From Chryseobacterium vrystaatense (GTDB lineage: Bacteria > Bacteroidota > Bacteroidia > Flavobacteriales > Weeksellaceae): 64,000 nt of DNA. The position numbers and the translations under genes were made by a program. This document shows, piece by piece, positions 17,599 to 27,065 of the stretch. Each line of letters opens with the position of its first letter. The stretch's first letter is position 1. The notes under the pieces are model-generated. The model did no database searches, was not told the origin of the DNA, and worked only from the letters and a program-made list of their open reading frames with translations. The stretch is taken from positions 62,001-126,000 of the forward strand of contig NZ_JPRI01000003.1 in NCBI RefSeq assembly GCF_000737765.1, in the 5' to 3' direction.

Positions 17599-18147
17599 AT
17601 GAAAAAAGATAGCGAAAAAACAGAAGTTCTAGAGAAAATCGCAAACGGTATTACTTGGTGGGTAGGTTCTATTCCATCTCTTATTGTGCATACTTTGTTC
17701 TTTATTACATCATTTCTTTTGCCGATGCTTCATATCGTTGAGTTTGACAAGATGTTGCTGATTCTTACGACAGTAGTTTCACTGGAAGCAATCTATCTGG
17801 CTATTTTCATTCAGATGTCGGTCAATAAAAGCCACGAAAAAATTGAAGATATTCAGGAAGATATCGAGGAGATCAGTGAAGATATTGAAGACATCCAGGA
17901 AGACATTGAAGAAATCAGTGAAGATATTGAAGAGATCAGTGAGGATATTGAGGAGATCAATGAAGACATTGAAGATATCCAGGAAGATATTGAAGAGATC
18001 AACGAAGATGAGGATGATGAAGACCATAATGAAAGAGCAAAGAATGCCATTCTTAAAAGCAATGTGAATTCCAATAAAAATGAAATCAAAGCGCTGAAAG
18101 ATATTATCAGCCAGCTCCAGAGTGAAATTGAGCAGCTGAAAAAATGA
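17599..18147 (+). CDS. Two-TM membrane protein with acidic heptad-repeat coiled coil
   Basis: A 182-residue protein. Residues about 25-48 and 52-74 form two membrane segments separated by a short FD-containing loop. The motif SLEAIYLAIFIQM resembles small two-TM proteins of the DUF1003 or low-affinity iron permease-like type. I cannot decide between these. Residues 82-137 are eight heptads of the form I-E-[DE]-I-[QSN]-E-D with no interruption, predicted as a long acidic coiled coil. An acidic patch (EDEDDEDH) and a second short coiled coil (about 158-180) follow. It may be a trimer or dimer with a cytosolic stalk. It is the last gene after rnz and TIGR02757 and ends at a strong terminator. 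Confidence 0.82.
   Translation: MKKDSEKTEVLEKIANGITWWVGSIPSLIVHTLFFITSFLLPMLHIVEFDKMLLILTTVVSLEAIYLAIFIQMSVNKSHEKIEDIQEDIEEISEDIEDIQEDIEEISEDIEEISEDIEEINEDIEDIQEDIEEINEDEDDEDHNERAKNAILKSNVNSNKNEIKALKDIISQLQSEIEQLKK
17842..18009 (+). repeat. Eight tandem 21-base coding repeats
   Basis: 168 bases made of eight 21-base units related to GAAGATATTGAAGAGATCAGT, coding for the heptads I-E-[DE]-I-[QSN]-E-D. Units differ by scattered synonymous and Gln/Ser/Asn substitutions. Because the unit is a multiple of three, copy number changes would keep the frame. Confidence 0.9.
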
Positions 18148-18185
18148 TTATAAAATCATAAAAAACATCATTGCTTTATCAATAT

Positions 18186-18218
18186 AAAAAGACCGGATAT
18201 AAATAATCCGGTCTTTTT
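18186..18218 (+). terminator. Intrinsic terminator
   Basis: AAAAAGACCGGAT (18186-18198) pairs with ATCCGGTCTTTTT (18206-18218) around a seven-base loop, at the end of the rnz operon. Confidence 0.85.
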
Positions 18219-18353
18219 CTGTTTCGTTTTTTAGGCAATTTTAAATTCTACTAATTTTGTGGAATATTTAATTATAAAATGTATTCTTTATGAATATTGA
18301 TGGTGAATTATTTGAATATGCTAAAAAGAAGTGGGTTTTATATAATTTTTTAC

Positions 18354-18361
18354 TACATTTG
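18354..18361 (+). promoter_or_regulatory. Promoter -7 element of the first anchor-L gene
   Basis: TACATTTG, an exact TAnnTTTG match, 18 bases upstream of the ATG at 18379. The -33 region is T-rich without a clear TTG. Confidence 0.45.
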
Positions 18362-18378
18362 GATAAATAATTATAAAA

Positions 18379-20736
18379 ATGTTCAATTATAGACTGAAGA
18401 ATTACTTTTTATTTATGGTGTTTCTATTGGCTTACGCTTCTGCATTTTCTCAAAAAGCAGACAGAACTGTGAAGCCGGAGAAATTTAGTGCACAGAGTAA
18501 AAAAGCAGGTGCTTTTATAGATGTGAATGTACCTACCTATGTGCCTTCCGGATATACCATAGAGCAGCTTGTAAAAAATGTGCTTATTTCAGGAGGATCT
18601 GTCTGTGCAGCTCCCAATGTGAGCAACGTGACGATATCACCGAATCAGCTTCCAACTGATGCTGACAGAGCCTGGGGATATTTTCATAAGGGAACGACTG
18701 CCTTTCCGTTTACTGACGGATTAGTTCTTGTAACAGGAAAAGCGAGAAGAGCAGGAAATGGTTTGGAAGGAAATTTGGGAGATACTGTTCCTGGAGCGAT
18801 AATGAATGATCCGGATCTGGTAGCAGCAATTAACCCACCAGGTAACCTTAAAGATGTAGTGTCTTTAGAATTCGATTTCGTTCCGAACAGCAACCAGGTT
18901 AAATTTAATTATTTATTTGCTTCGGAAGAATATACGAGCGGATACCCATGTGGTGACTTCGCGGATGGTTTTGCTCTCCTTCTTAAAAAGGTCGGTGATC
19001 CAACATATGAAAATTTAGCAATTTTACCAAACGGAGATGGACCTGTAAGCGTTCTTAACATTGTACCTCCGGGAGTAGGATGTGATGGGGAGACTAAAAA
19101 TGAGCAGTACTTTGGCGGATTGAATACCGCGAATATTGAAACTAATTTTGTAGGAAGAACAATTCCTCTTACTGCGGTTGCAACGGTAATACCCGGCCAG
19201 ACTTATCATTTTAAAATGGTTTTAGCGGATGCTATTGATAATGGATATGACTCTGGGGTATTTCTTCAGGGAGGATCTTTTGATATCGGGATGACTATTG
19301 TAGATAACAACGGGAATCCGTTGGGAGACACTATCAATATGTGTGATAATACACCTCAGATTTTAAAAGCACAGGTGACTACAGTTCCGGGAATGACCTA
19401 CAAATGGTATAAAAACGGAGTGTTGATTCCTTTTGCAACCAATGCTGTGTATGTAGCTACCTCACCGGGAGTCTACGAAGTAAAAACCTTTGTAGGAGGA
19501 ACAGAATGCCAGAAAGCAAGCATTACCATTATTGGCGGGACATCGCCTACAGCACAGAATGCAACGTTGAAGCTGTGTGCTACTCCAGCCAAGAATACTT
19601 TTAATATAGAAGATTCAAAACCTCTCATCAGTACAACGCCGGGAGCGGTATTCCGTTTCTATGCTAATCAGGCTGATGCACAGGCTCAAAATAACAGTTT
19701 TATCACAAATACCACCAACTATAACGGGACAGACGGACAGGTTATCTATGTACTGGTATCCAATGGAGCATTTTGCAGCAAAATAGTGACACTGAGCTTA
19801 AGAAGAGAAGAAACACCTGTGGCTGTACTCACAGCTCCAAGATTGAGAATATGTGCGGGAGAATCGCTGATACTAACAGCTTCCGGCGGTGTAACTTATC
19901 AGTGGAGTGATACTTCGAGTACAGGACCGGTAAGAACGGTAAGTCCAACACAGACGACTACCTATACGGTGTATGCTATCGGTGCTCAGGGATGTAAATC
20001 GCTTTTACCTGCCACTATTACTATTGATGTAGTGCCGGCTATCGTATCTTCTCTGAAGGGAGGACAGATCTGTGAAGGCGATATGATTCTTCTGGATGCA
20101 GGATCAGGACCTGGATATACCTACGAATGGAATACGGGAGAAACAACTCAGTCCATTACAACGGGTACTCCGGGAGAATATACTGTTAAGATCAGTAACG
20201 GAGTATGTACTCAGGAATTTAAAACGCAGGTAATCCGTGCTGTAGTACCTCAAATTATAAAAGTAGATTACAATGATAGCGGAACAATGGTTCTTACAGC
20301 CAGTAATCCTAGTAACGGAACATTGCAATATTCTGTAGATAATGGTTTTACATGGCAGGCATCCAATGTATTTACTAACGTTCCTAAAAATACAGTAATA
20401 TCAATTCGTGTTAAAGTAAAAAACACCAGCTGTGTAGGATTTCTGGAGTATTTCACATTTGTTCTTAAAAATGTAATTACACCAAACGGAGATAACGTTA
20501 ATGATAAAATTGATTTTAGTGGAGTAAGTGGTTATCCAGACTTTAAAGGGCTTGTGTTTGACCGCTATGGAAGAGAAGTTTTCAAAGCCGTGAAAACAAG
20601 ACCTTATTGGGATGGCTATTTCCAGGGGAAACGTCTGCCAACCGCATCTTATTGGTATCAGGTGACCTATCAGGACCCTGCGAGTAAAGAGATGACTGTA
20701 AAAACAGGATGGATCCTCCTTAAAAACTTAGAATAA
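18379..20736 (+). CDS. Choice-of-anchor L protein with T9SS type B sorting domain (1 of 3)
   Basis: A 785-residue exported protein. The signal peptide ends near residue 25 (AYASAFSQ). The choice-of-anchor L domain covers about 50-315, with YTIEQLVKNVLISGG, the FDFVPNSNQVKFNYLFASEEY motif (given in part here), and IPGQTYHFKMVLAD. Ig-like modules follow: ICAGESLILTASGGVTYQW is one of them. The end (ITPNGDNVNDKIDFSG, FDRYGREVF, GWILLKN) is the gliding-motility type T9SS domain (type B). It is presumably a surface or matrix adhesin; the ligand is unknown. It is the shortest of three tandem paralogs and has its own promoter and terminator. Confidence 0.9.
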   Translation: MFNYRLKNYFLFMVFLLAYASAFSQKADRTVKPEKFSAQSKKAGAFIDVNVPTYVPSGYTIEQLVKNVLISGGSVCAAPNVSNVTISPNQLPTDADRAWGYFHKGTTAFPFTDGLVLVTGKARRAGNGLEGNLGDTVPGAIMNDPDLVAAINPPGNLKDVVSLEFDFVPNSNQVKFNYLFASEEYTSGYPCGDFADGFALLLKKVGDPTYENLAILPNGDGPVSVLNIVPPGVGCDGETKNEQYFGGLNTANIETNFVGRTIPLTAVATVIPGQTYHFKMVLADAIDNGYDSGVFLQGGSFDIGMTIVDNNGNPLGDTINMCDNTPQILKAQVTTVPGMTYKWYKNGVLIPFATNAVYVATSPGVYEVKTFVGGTECQKASITIIGGTSPTAQNATLKLCATPAKNTFNIEDSKPLISTTPGAVFRFYANQADAQAQNNSFITNTTNYNGTDGQVIYVLVSNGAFCSKIVTLSLRREETPVAVLTAPRLRICAGESLILTASGGVTYQWSDTSSTGPVRTVSPTQTTTYTVYAIGAQGCKSLLPATITIDVVPAIVSSLKGGQICEGDMILLDAGSGPGYTYEWNTGETTQSITTGTPGEYTVKISNGVCTQEFKTQVIRAVVPQIIKVDYNDSGTMVLTASNPSNGTLQYSVDNGFTWQASNVFTNVPKNTVISIRVKVKNTSCVGFLEYFTFVLKNVITPNGDNVNDKIDFSGVSGYPDFKGLVFDRYGREVFKAVKTRPYWDGYFQGKRLPTASYWYQVTYQDPASKEMTVKTGWILLKNLE

Positions 20737-20755
20737 ATTTTTATAAAATATCTAT

Positions 20756-20784
20756 AAAGGCTGACAATTTCGTCAGCCTTTTTT
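20756..20784 (+). terminator. Intrinsic terminator
   Basis: AAAGGCTGAC (20756-20765), loop of six bases, GTCAGCCTTT (20772-20781), then TTT, between the first and second anchor-L genes. Confidence 0.85.
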
Positions 20785-20883
20785 ATTATTTTTAAGTAAA
20801 GCAAGTTTATATTGTAAAATAAATAAACATGTATTAATGATAATGTAAATTGTCTTAAATTAAATTTCAATCAAAAAAAATAG

Positions 20884-20891
20884 TATTTTTG
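20884..20891 (+). promoter_or_regulatory. Promoter -7 element of the second anchor-L gene
   Basis: TATTTTTG fits TAnnTTTG, 17 bases before the ATG at 20908, the same distance as in the other two paralogs. Confidence 0.4.
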
Positions 20892-20907
20892 TTTTAAATA
20901 CTATAAA

Positions 20908-23900
20908 ATGTTAAATAGGAGGATTGGAAGTTTATTTTTGGCGTTATTTTTTGCACTGCTTGGAAGCTTTGTCTTTGGTCAAAACAGAGACAGATCTAAA
21001 ATAAGTGCAAAAAAGCCTGGTGCAGCTTCTATGAAAGCCGGTGTTTTTATAGATGTAAATACACCCAACTATCCGGAATCCAGCTACAGCGTTACACAGC
21101 TTGTCAAAGATGTGCTTATATCCGGGGGAGCCTGTTCTACCGCAAATGTAAGCAACGTTAATGTTTCTCCTAATTTATCAGTCAATGATGCCAACCGAAG
21201 CTGGGGCTTTTTTAACAAAGGAACCACCGCTTTTCCGTTTGCAAAAGGAATTGTTCTTACCACAGGGTATGCAAGAAAAGCAGGAAACAGCTACGAGGGT
21301 ACATTGAGTGATCCTCTTCCTTCTGCCGGAGATGTTGATCTTGCGACCGCTTTAGGGGTGAACAATGGTTCACTTAAGGATGCTACCTATATAGAATTTG
21401 ATTTTATTCCGACTTCCACTGAAGTTACATTCAGATATTTATTTGCTTCCAAAGAATATGATACATCGCATCAGTTTGCCTGCAGTATATCAGACGGATT
21501 TGCCTTACTGTTAAAGAAAGTAGGAGATCCTAATTATACCAATCTCGCGGTACTCCCAGGTACAACCGTTCCCGTGAGTGTTACCAATATTCACCCGCTT
21601 ATTCCGGGAGGTCAGGGCTGTGGTCCTGTTAATGAGGCGTACTTTGCTGGTATCAACAGTACGATGGTTGAGACTAATTTTGATGGGCGTACAATACCTT
21701 TAACCGCAAAAGCGACTGTAATTCCTGGCCAGACCTATCACTTTAAAATGGTTTTGGCAGATTACTCAGATCCAAATTTTGACTCAGGAGTTTTTCTTGA
21801 AGCAGGATCGTTTGATATTGGGGTAAAGATTCTTGATCCGGCTGGAGTCCAGCTTCCTTCCAGCGTCATTATGTGTGATAATACACCTCAAACTTTTACA
21901 GCTTCGGTACAGGCTCCCAACGTAACTTATCAGTGGTTTTTAAATAATAATCCTATTACTGGGCAGACAGGACCAAGTTATACCGCGACCCAGCCGGGTG
22001 TATATAGCGTGCAGGTATATATTCAGGGAAACAGCTGTCCCGGAACAGCGACCATTACTGTTGTCGGAGGAATATCCCCAACAGTGCAGAATGCGGTACT
22101 GACAGCCTGCTATGCTGCAGGAAATACAACCTTTAATTTACCTTCAGCACAGACTTCTATAAGTACAACTCCAGGTGCAACATTTGCTTATTATTTAACT
22201 CAGGCAGATGCACTGGCAGGAAATGCCAATACAATTCCAAGCCCTGCCACCTATTCCAGTCCTGGAGGACAAACGGTATATGTACAGGTAAAAACCGGAT
22301 TCTGTTCTAAAGTAGCTGAATTGCAGCTCGTAAAAGCACCCCAGATGACAGCCTCGGCTTTACCTCCACCAGTACTTACGTGCGCAAGCTCACAGGCAAC
22401 TTTAGATGCTACGGCTTCTGTGTATCCTGCGGGAGCGGTTTTTAACTGGACTACTACAGGAGGAAATATAGTTTCAGGCGGAAATACATTAACTCCGGTG
22501 ATCAATGCTCCGGGAACTTATACTTTAACGATATCAAATACTTATCAGCCCGGGAATTTAATATGCACTGCGGTTACCAACGTAACAGTTACGGGCGACA
22601 GTGCGCCACCTGTAACAGGGCTTACAGCAAGTAAAATACAGATATGCAACGGCGAATCAGTTACCTTAACGGCATCCGGAGGAGCTACTTATACCTGGGC
22701 TACACTGCCTGGAACAGGAAATACACAGACGGTATCACCAACCACCACCACCACTTATACGGTAACTGCCGTGGGAGCCAATGGATGTGTGTCCCAAAAT
22801 CCTGCAACATTAACTATTGAAGTTTCACAACCGATTACAGTACAGAATGCTGTATTGCATAAATGCTATGCTCCGGGAATTACATATGATCTTACCACGG
22901 CTCAGAGCCAAATCACAGCTGCAGGCGGTGGTGTTACTTTTACTTATTATATCAATCAGGCAGATGCTCAGGCCGGCAATGCCAATTTTATTGCGACTCC
23001 TACATCGTATGCTCCCCCTGCCAATCAGACTATATATGTTTTGGTTAAAAACGGAGGATGTCATTATGTAGTTTCACTTCAGTTACTTAGAACAGCCGAA
23101 ACAACACTAACGATAGCAGCGCCACAGGAAATCACCTGTACAACACCTCAGACTACAATCGATGCTTCGGCATCTGTTGTGCCGGCAGGATCTACGATTA
23201 CGTGGACAGCTGCGGGAGGTGGAAATATTGTATCAGGGGCTAATACACTTAACCCTGTAGTTAATGCGGGCGGAGTTTATACACTTACGGTGACTAATGT
23301 ATCCCAACCTGGAAATTTAACCTGTACCTATACAGCAAATGTTACGGTAACTCAAAATACTACGTTACCGACCACTGCGGTGACCTCATCTCAGCCTAGA
23401 ATATGTGTTGGAGAATCTGTAACACTTACAGCAACTGGCGGAGTAACTTATAACTGGAACGGACTACCCGGAAATGGAAATACACAGGTCGTTTCTCCAA
23501 ATACCACTACTGTATATACCGTATTTGCGGTAGGTGCCAACGGATGTATTTCTGCAACTCCTGCAACAGTTACTGTTGTAGTGGGACCTCCTGTTGCAGG
23601 GGTTTCAGCATCAAAAATGAAGATATGTGCCGGAGAATCAGTGACGCTTACTGCTACTGGTGGATTTACCTATAACTGGGTTGGTCTTCCCGGAAACGGA
23701 AACACACAGGTTGTTTCACCAACAGCTACGACCACCTATTCAGTATTTGCTTTAGGAGGGAATGGCTGTAGTTCAGTAGTGGCGGCAGAAGTAAAAATAG
23801 AAGTAGTTCCGGCCATTGTATCTACATTACAGGACGTATATGTCTGTGCAGGAGATACAGGGATTCTAGATGCAGGAGCAGGAGTGAATTATACTTATTT

Positions 23901-24507
23901 ATGGAGCAATGGGGCAACTACCCAAACTATTTCTACCAATGTTACTGGAACATATAGTGTAACGATCAGCAATGGAGTTTGTTCCAAGACCTTTACCGCC
24001 TCATTATTAAATCCTGATCTGCCCAAATTTACTAATGTAACCTATGAAAACCATGTGCTTACGCTTACAGCAAGCAATCCTACGGGAGGTGCGTTAGAAT
24101 TTTCGATAGACGGAGGTGTAACATGGCAGACTTCCAATATGTTCTACAATGTCTTAAACAATACCAATTACCATCTGATGGTAAAAGTGAAAGACGCAAA
24201 ATGTGGAACATCATTAGATTACTTCACGTTTGTGATCAGCAATGCAATTACTCCTAATATGGACGGAGTCAATGATACGGTAGATTTCTCGGGAATTAGC
24301 GGGTACAATAATTTTTCTGCATCAGTCTTTGACCGGTATGGTGCAGAGCTGTTCAGGGCGACAAAAACCGATGCGGTCTGGAGAGGCTCTTTAAAAGGAA
24401 TGAATCTCGCTACGGGAACTTATTGGTACAAAGTACAGTGGGAAAATCCGGCAAGCAAAAAACTCGAACAGCGTTCAGGTTGGATATTGCTAAAAAATAG
24501 GAACTAA
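20908..24507 (+). CDS. Choice-of-anchor L protein with expanded Ig-like array and T9SS type B domain (2 of 3)
   Basis: A 1199-residue exported protein, about 400 residues longer than its two neighbours. The signal peptide ends near residue 24 (GSFVFGQ). The anchor-L domain spans about 45-315 (KDVLISGGAC, FRYLFASKEYD, YHFKMVLADY). The extra length is a stack of Ig-like modules of two kinds. One kind reads [IK]CxGESVTLTATGG and occurs four times. The other, VQNAVL with YY[IL]TQAD or YYINQADAQAGNAN, occurs twice. A type B T9SS end closes it (ITPNMDGVNDTVDFSG, GWILLKNRN). The modular growth indicates internal duplication, as in large adhesins. Surface attachment is expected from the family; the target is unknown. 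Confidence 0.9.
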   Translation: MLNRRIGSLFLALFFALLGSFVFGQNRDRSKISAKKPGAASMKAGVFIDVNTPNYPESSYSVTQLVKDVLISGGACSTANVSNVNVSPNLSVNDANRSWGFFNKGTTAFPFAKGIVLTTGYARKAGNSYEGTLSDPLPSAGDVDLATALGVNNGSLKDATYIEFDFIPTSTEVTFRYLFASKEYDTSHQFACSISDGFALLLKKVGDPNYTNLAVLPGTTVPVSVTNIHPLIPGGQGCGPVNEAYFAGINSTMVETNFDGRTIPLTAKATVIPGQTYHFKMVLADYSDPNFDSGVFLEAGSFDIGVKILDPAGVQLPSSVIMCDNTPQTFTASVQAPNVTYQWFLNNNPITGQTGPSYTATQPGVYSVQVYIQGNSCPGTATITVVGGISPTVQNAVLTACYAAGNTTFNLPSAQTSISTTPGATFAYYLTQADALAGNANTIPSPATYSSPGGQTVYVQVKTGFCSKVAELQLVKAPQMTASALPPPVLTCASSQATLDATASVYPAGAVFNWTTTGGNIVSGGNTLTPVINAPGTYTLTISNTYQPGNLICTAVTNVTVTGDSAPPVTGLTASKIQICNGESVTLTASGGATYTWATLPGTGNTQTVSPTTTTTYTVTAVGANGCVSQNPATLTIEVSQPITVQNAVLHKCYAPGITYDLTTAQSQITAAGGGVTFTYYINQADAQAGNANFIATPTSYAPPANQTIYVLVKNGGCHYVVSLQLLRTAETTLTIAAPQEITCTTPQTTIDASASVVPAGSTITWTAAGGGNIVSGANTLNPVVNAGGVYTLTVTNVSQPGNLTCTYTANVTVTQNTTLPTTAVTSSQPRICVGESVTLTATGGVTYNWNGLPGNGNTQVVSPNTTTVYTVFAVGANGCISATPATVTVVVGPPVAGVSASKMKICAGESVTLTATGGFTYNWVGLPGNGNTQVVSPTATTTYSVFALGGNGCSSVVAAEVKIEVVPAIVSTLQDVYVCAGDTGILDAGAGVNYTYLWSNGATTQTISTNVTGTYSVTISNGVCSKTFTASLLNPDLPKFTNVTYENHVLTLTASNPTGGALEFSIDGGVTWQTSNMFYNVLNNTNYHLMVKVKDAKCGTSLDYFTFVISNAITPNMDGVNDTVDFSGISGYNNFSASVFDRYGAELFRATKTDAVWRGSLKGMNLATGTYWYKVQWENPASKKLEQRSGWILLKNRN

Positions 24508-24512
24508 CAGCT

Positions 24513-24545
24513 AAACCTTCCATATTTGGAAGGTTTGTTTTTTTT
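24513..24545 (+). terminator. Intrinsic terminator
   Basis: AAACCTTCCA (24513-24522), loop TATT, TGGAAGGTTT (24527-24536), followed by G and eight T residues. Confidence 0.88.
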
Positions 24546-24591
24546 ATGTTAAAAAAAAAGTAAAAGATAGATGATATATTTGAAAAAAAAT

Positions 24592-24599
24592 TAAATTTG
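24592..24599 (+). promoter_or_regulatory. Promoter -7 element of the third anchor-L gene
   Basis: TAAATTTG, an exact TAnnTTTG match, 17 bases before the ATG at 24616. A second exact match, TATATTTG, lies at 24575-24582, so there may be two start sites. Confidence 0.42.
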
Positions 24600-24615
24600 T
24601 TGAAACAAAAGTATT

Positions 24616-26997
24616 ATGCGAAGAAATCTACTATTTTTTTTACTTTTTTTAGTCGTCTCGACATTTTCATATTCACAAATTAATGGCCCGCGAAAGCCTC
24701 CCAAAGAAAAAGCTTCCCCATCAGCTACTCAAAAAGCAGGTAACTTTATTGATATCAATGCTGCCGGATATGCAGAATCTGCCTATAGTATAACCCAGCT
24801 GGTAAAAGATGTCCTGATCTCTTCTGGAACAAATACGTGTGTAACACCCACAGTAACCAATGTAAAGATAACGCCTAACCATGCTGTGACAAATGCTGAC
24901 AGGTCATGGGGGTATTTTCATAAGGCAACTACTAATTTCCCTTTCAAAGACGGAATCGTACTTTCTACAGGGAAAGCAAGAAGAGGAGGAAACAGCTCCG
25001 AAGGACTTCTTGGCGACAATAATGGGGGAGGAACCGATGCTGATCTGGCTCAGGCTATAGGGTCTACAGGAACGCTTACTGATGCTGTTCTTTTGGAATT
25101 TGATTTTGTTCCTACTACCAGCCAGATCAAATTTAATTATATACTGGCATCAGAAGAATATACAGGAACGTTTCCATGTAACTATGCAGATGCTTTTGCC
25201 ATTCTCCTTAGACCTACATCAGGAGGCCCATACCAAAATATGGCCGTACTTCCGGGTGGTGCAGGTCCTGTAAGTATTACCAATATCCATCCATTGATAC
25301 CTGGAACGTTCGGCGGTTGTGCTGCTGTTAATGAACAGTTTTTCGGAGGCTATAATACAAGTAATATTGAAACCAATTTTGAAGGAAGAACAATTCCTCT
25401 TACAGCCACGGCAACAGTAATGGCCGGCCAGGAATACCACTTTAAAATGGTAGTCGCTGACTTTGCTCCTGGTAGCTTTGAAGACCATTCTTATGATTCA
25501 GCTGTGTTTCTGGAAGGGGGATCATTTAATATTGGGGTAGAACTTTTAGATCCCAGCGGTGCCACATTGCCTTCTGATATTAATGTATGTGATAATGTAC
25601 CCCAGTTGATAACAGCTTCCGTAAGTGATCCTAATTTATTATATCAATGGTTCCTGAACGGAGCTCCTATTGCAGGTGCAACCACAAACACGATTACAGC
25701 TCTGCAGCCGGGATCATATACCATCGAAGTAAGTGTTCCCGGCAATCCTTGCCCGGGTAAAGCGACCATTGAAATTCATGGGGGAACTACCCCTCAGGCA
25801 CAGGATGCTACGCTATTGCTCTGTACAACACCGGATATTACGACCTTTGATCTCACTAATGCTATGCCGTCGATAAGTCCGACACCGGGAGCTGTATTCA
25901 GATTCTATGTGAATCAGGCTGACGCTATAGCTCAGAATAATAACTATATTCAGAATATTTTAAATTATAATGGGACAGACGGACAGATCCTGTACACTGT
26001 AGTTTCCAATGGAGGGTTCTGTAGCAAACTTATAGAATTAAAATTGCTTAAAGAAACCACACCTACAGCGGGTGTAAAGTCTTCAAGGATAAAAATATGT
26101 CCGGGAGAATCCGTAACCCTTACCGCTGATGGAGGTGTTACTTATCAATGGACTAATTTTCCGGGTACCGGGAACACGCAAACGGTGACTTTATACCAGA
26201 CGACAACATTTACTGTATATGCTGTAGGGGCAAAAGGATGCCGTTCATTAAACCCTGCTACCATAAGAGTAGAGGTTACCCCTGAGATCATTTCATCTTT
26301 AAAAGATGTGGAAATGTGTATAGGAGATCGCCTTACTTTGGATGCAGGTGCTGGACCTTATTATAAATATCTATGGAGTACAGGAGCTACAACGCAGACC
26401 ATTACTGTAGACAACTGGGGAGTTTATACCGTAGAGATAGACAACGGATTCTGTAAAAAGATCTTTACAGCGAAAATAGGAGGTGCAGCAATTCCTTTCG
26501 TTACTGCAGCCAATTATGAAAGTGCTAAAAAAACGATAACCGTCGTTGCTGAAAATCCTGTGATGAATAATACTCCAAGTACCTTAGAGTATTCTATAGA
26601 TAATGGGATCACCTGGCAGCAGTCTAATATTTTTACAAGCCTTTTTGATAATACCAATTATACAGTATTGGTGAGAAGGGTAGGAACCCATTGTGTAGGA
26701 ACATTTGATTTCTATACTCTTCAAATCAATAATATCATTACACCTAATGATGATGGAATTAATGATGTCCTGGATCTTAAAATGCTTGGAGAATTCAAAA
26801 ACTTTACGGGATCTGTCTATGACAGATATGGTGTAGAGATGTTCCGATTCTCTAAAGAAAAGCCAGTATGGGATGGAACTGTTGGAGGTAAGAAACTTTC
26901 TACCGCTACGTATTGGTACAAATTTAATTTTGAATATCCTAAGTCAAAAGTTCAGATGAACTGGTCCGGATGGATCATGCTTAAGAATAGAGAATAG
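24616..26997 (+). CDS. Choice-of-anchor L protein with T9SS type B sorting domain (3 of 3)
   Basis: A 793-residue exported protein. The signal peptide ends near residue 20 (VVSTFSYSQ). The anchor-L domain is at about 40-320 (VKDVLISSGTNTC, FNYILASEEYTG, YHFKMVVADF, with a small insertion GSFEDHSYDS). Single copies of the Ig-like modules follow (ICPGESVTLTADGGVTYQW, MCIGDRLTLDAG). The type B T9SS end is ITPNDDGINDVLDLKM, DRYGVEMF and GWIMLKNRE. Its domain order matches the first paralog, and the second differs only by extra modules. The gene closes the tandem triplet at a strong bidirectional terminator shared with rsmA. Confidence 0.9.
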   Translation: MRRNLLFFLLFLVVSTFSYSQINGPRKPPKEKASPSATQKAGNFIDINAAGYAESAYSITQLVKDVLISSGTNTCVTPTVTNVKITPNHAVTNADRSWGYFHKATTNFPFKDGIVLSTGKARRGGNSSEGLLGDNNGGGTDADLAQAIGSTGTLTDAVLLEFDFVPTTSQIKFNYILASEEYTGTFPCNYADAFAILLRPTSGGPYQNMAVLPGGAGPVSITNIHPLIPGTFGGCAAVNEQFFGGYNTSNIETNFEGRTIPLTATATVMAGQEYHFKMVVADFAPGSFEDHSYDSAVFLEGGSFNIGVELLDPSGATLPSDINVCDNVPQLITASVSDPNLLYQWFLNGAPIAGATTNTITALQPGSYTIEVSVPGNPCPGKATIEIHGGTTPQAQDATLLLCTTPDITTFDLTNAMPSISPTPGAVFRFYVNQADAIAQNNNYIQNILNYNGTDGQILYTVVSNGGFCSKLIELKLLKETTPTAGVKSSRIKICPGESVTLTADGGVTYQWTNFPGTGNTQTVTLYQTTTFTVYAVGAKGCRSLNPATIRVEVTPEIISSLKDVEMCIGDRLTLDAGAGPYYKYLWSTGATTQTITVDNWGVYTVEIDNGFCKKIFTAKIGGAAIPFVTAANYESAKKTITVVAENPVMNNTPSTLEYSIDNGITWQQSNIFTSLFDNTNYTVLVRRVGTHCVGTFDFYTLQINNIITPNDDGINDVLDLKMLGEFKNFTGSVYDRYGVEMFRFSKEKPVWDGTVGGKKLSTATYWYKFNFEYPKSKVQMNWSGWIMLKNRE

Positions 26998-27014
26998 AAG
27001 ATAAAGCACATGTA

Positions 27015-27053
27015 AAAAGCCTTTCAAGAAAACTTGAAAGGCTTTTATTTTTT
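27015..27053. terminator. Strong terminator between convergent genes
   Basis: A 14-bp perfect stem (27015-27028 with 27033-27046) with loop AAAA, flanked by A residues on the left and T residues on the right. It can serve both the third anchor-L gene and rsmA. Confidence 0.9.
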
Positions 27054-27065
27054 TATAAACCTGAA

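Noticed and set aside
17842..18009. Regular 21-base repeats that could be taken for a CRISPR array
   Set aside because: There are no spacers between the units. They lie in frame within a coding sequence and encode coiled-coil heptads.
17779..18089. Overlapping open frames opposite the heptad repeat (about 80 codons each)
   Set aside because: They owe their length to the 21-base periodicity of the sense gene and have low-complexity products (for example Ser-Ile repeats). No start signal is seen.
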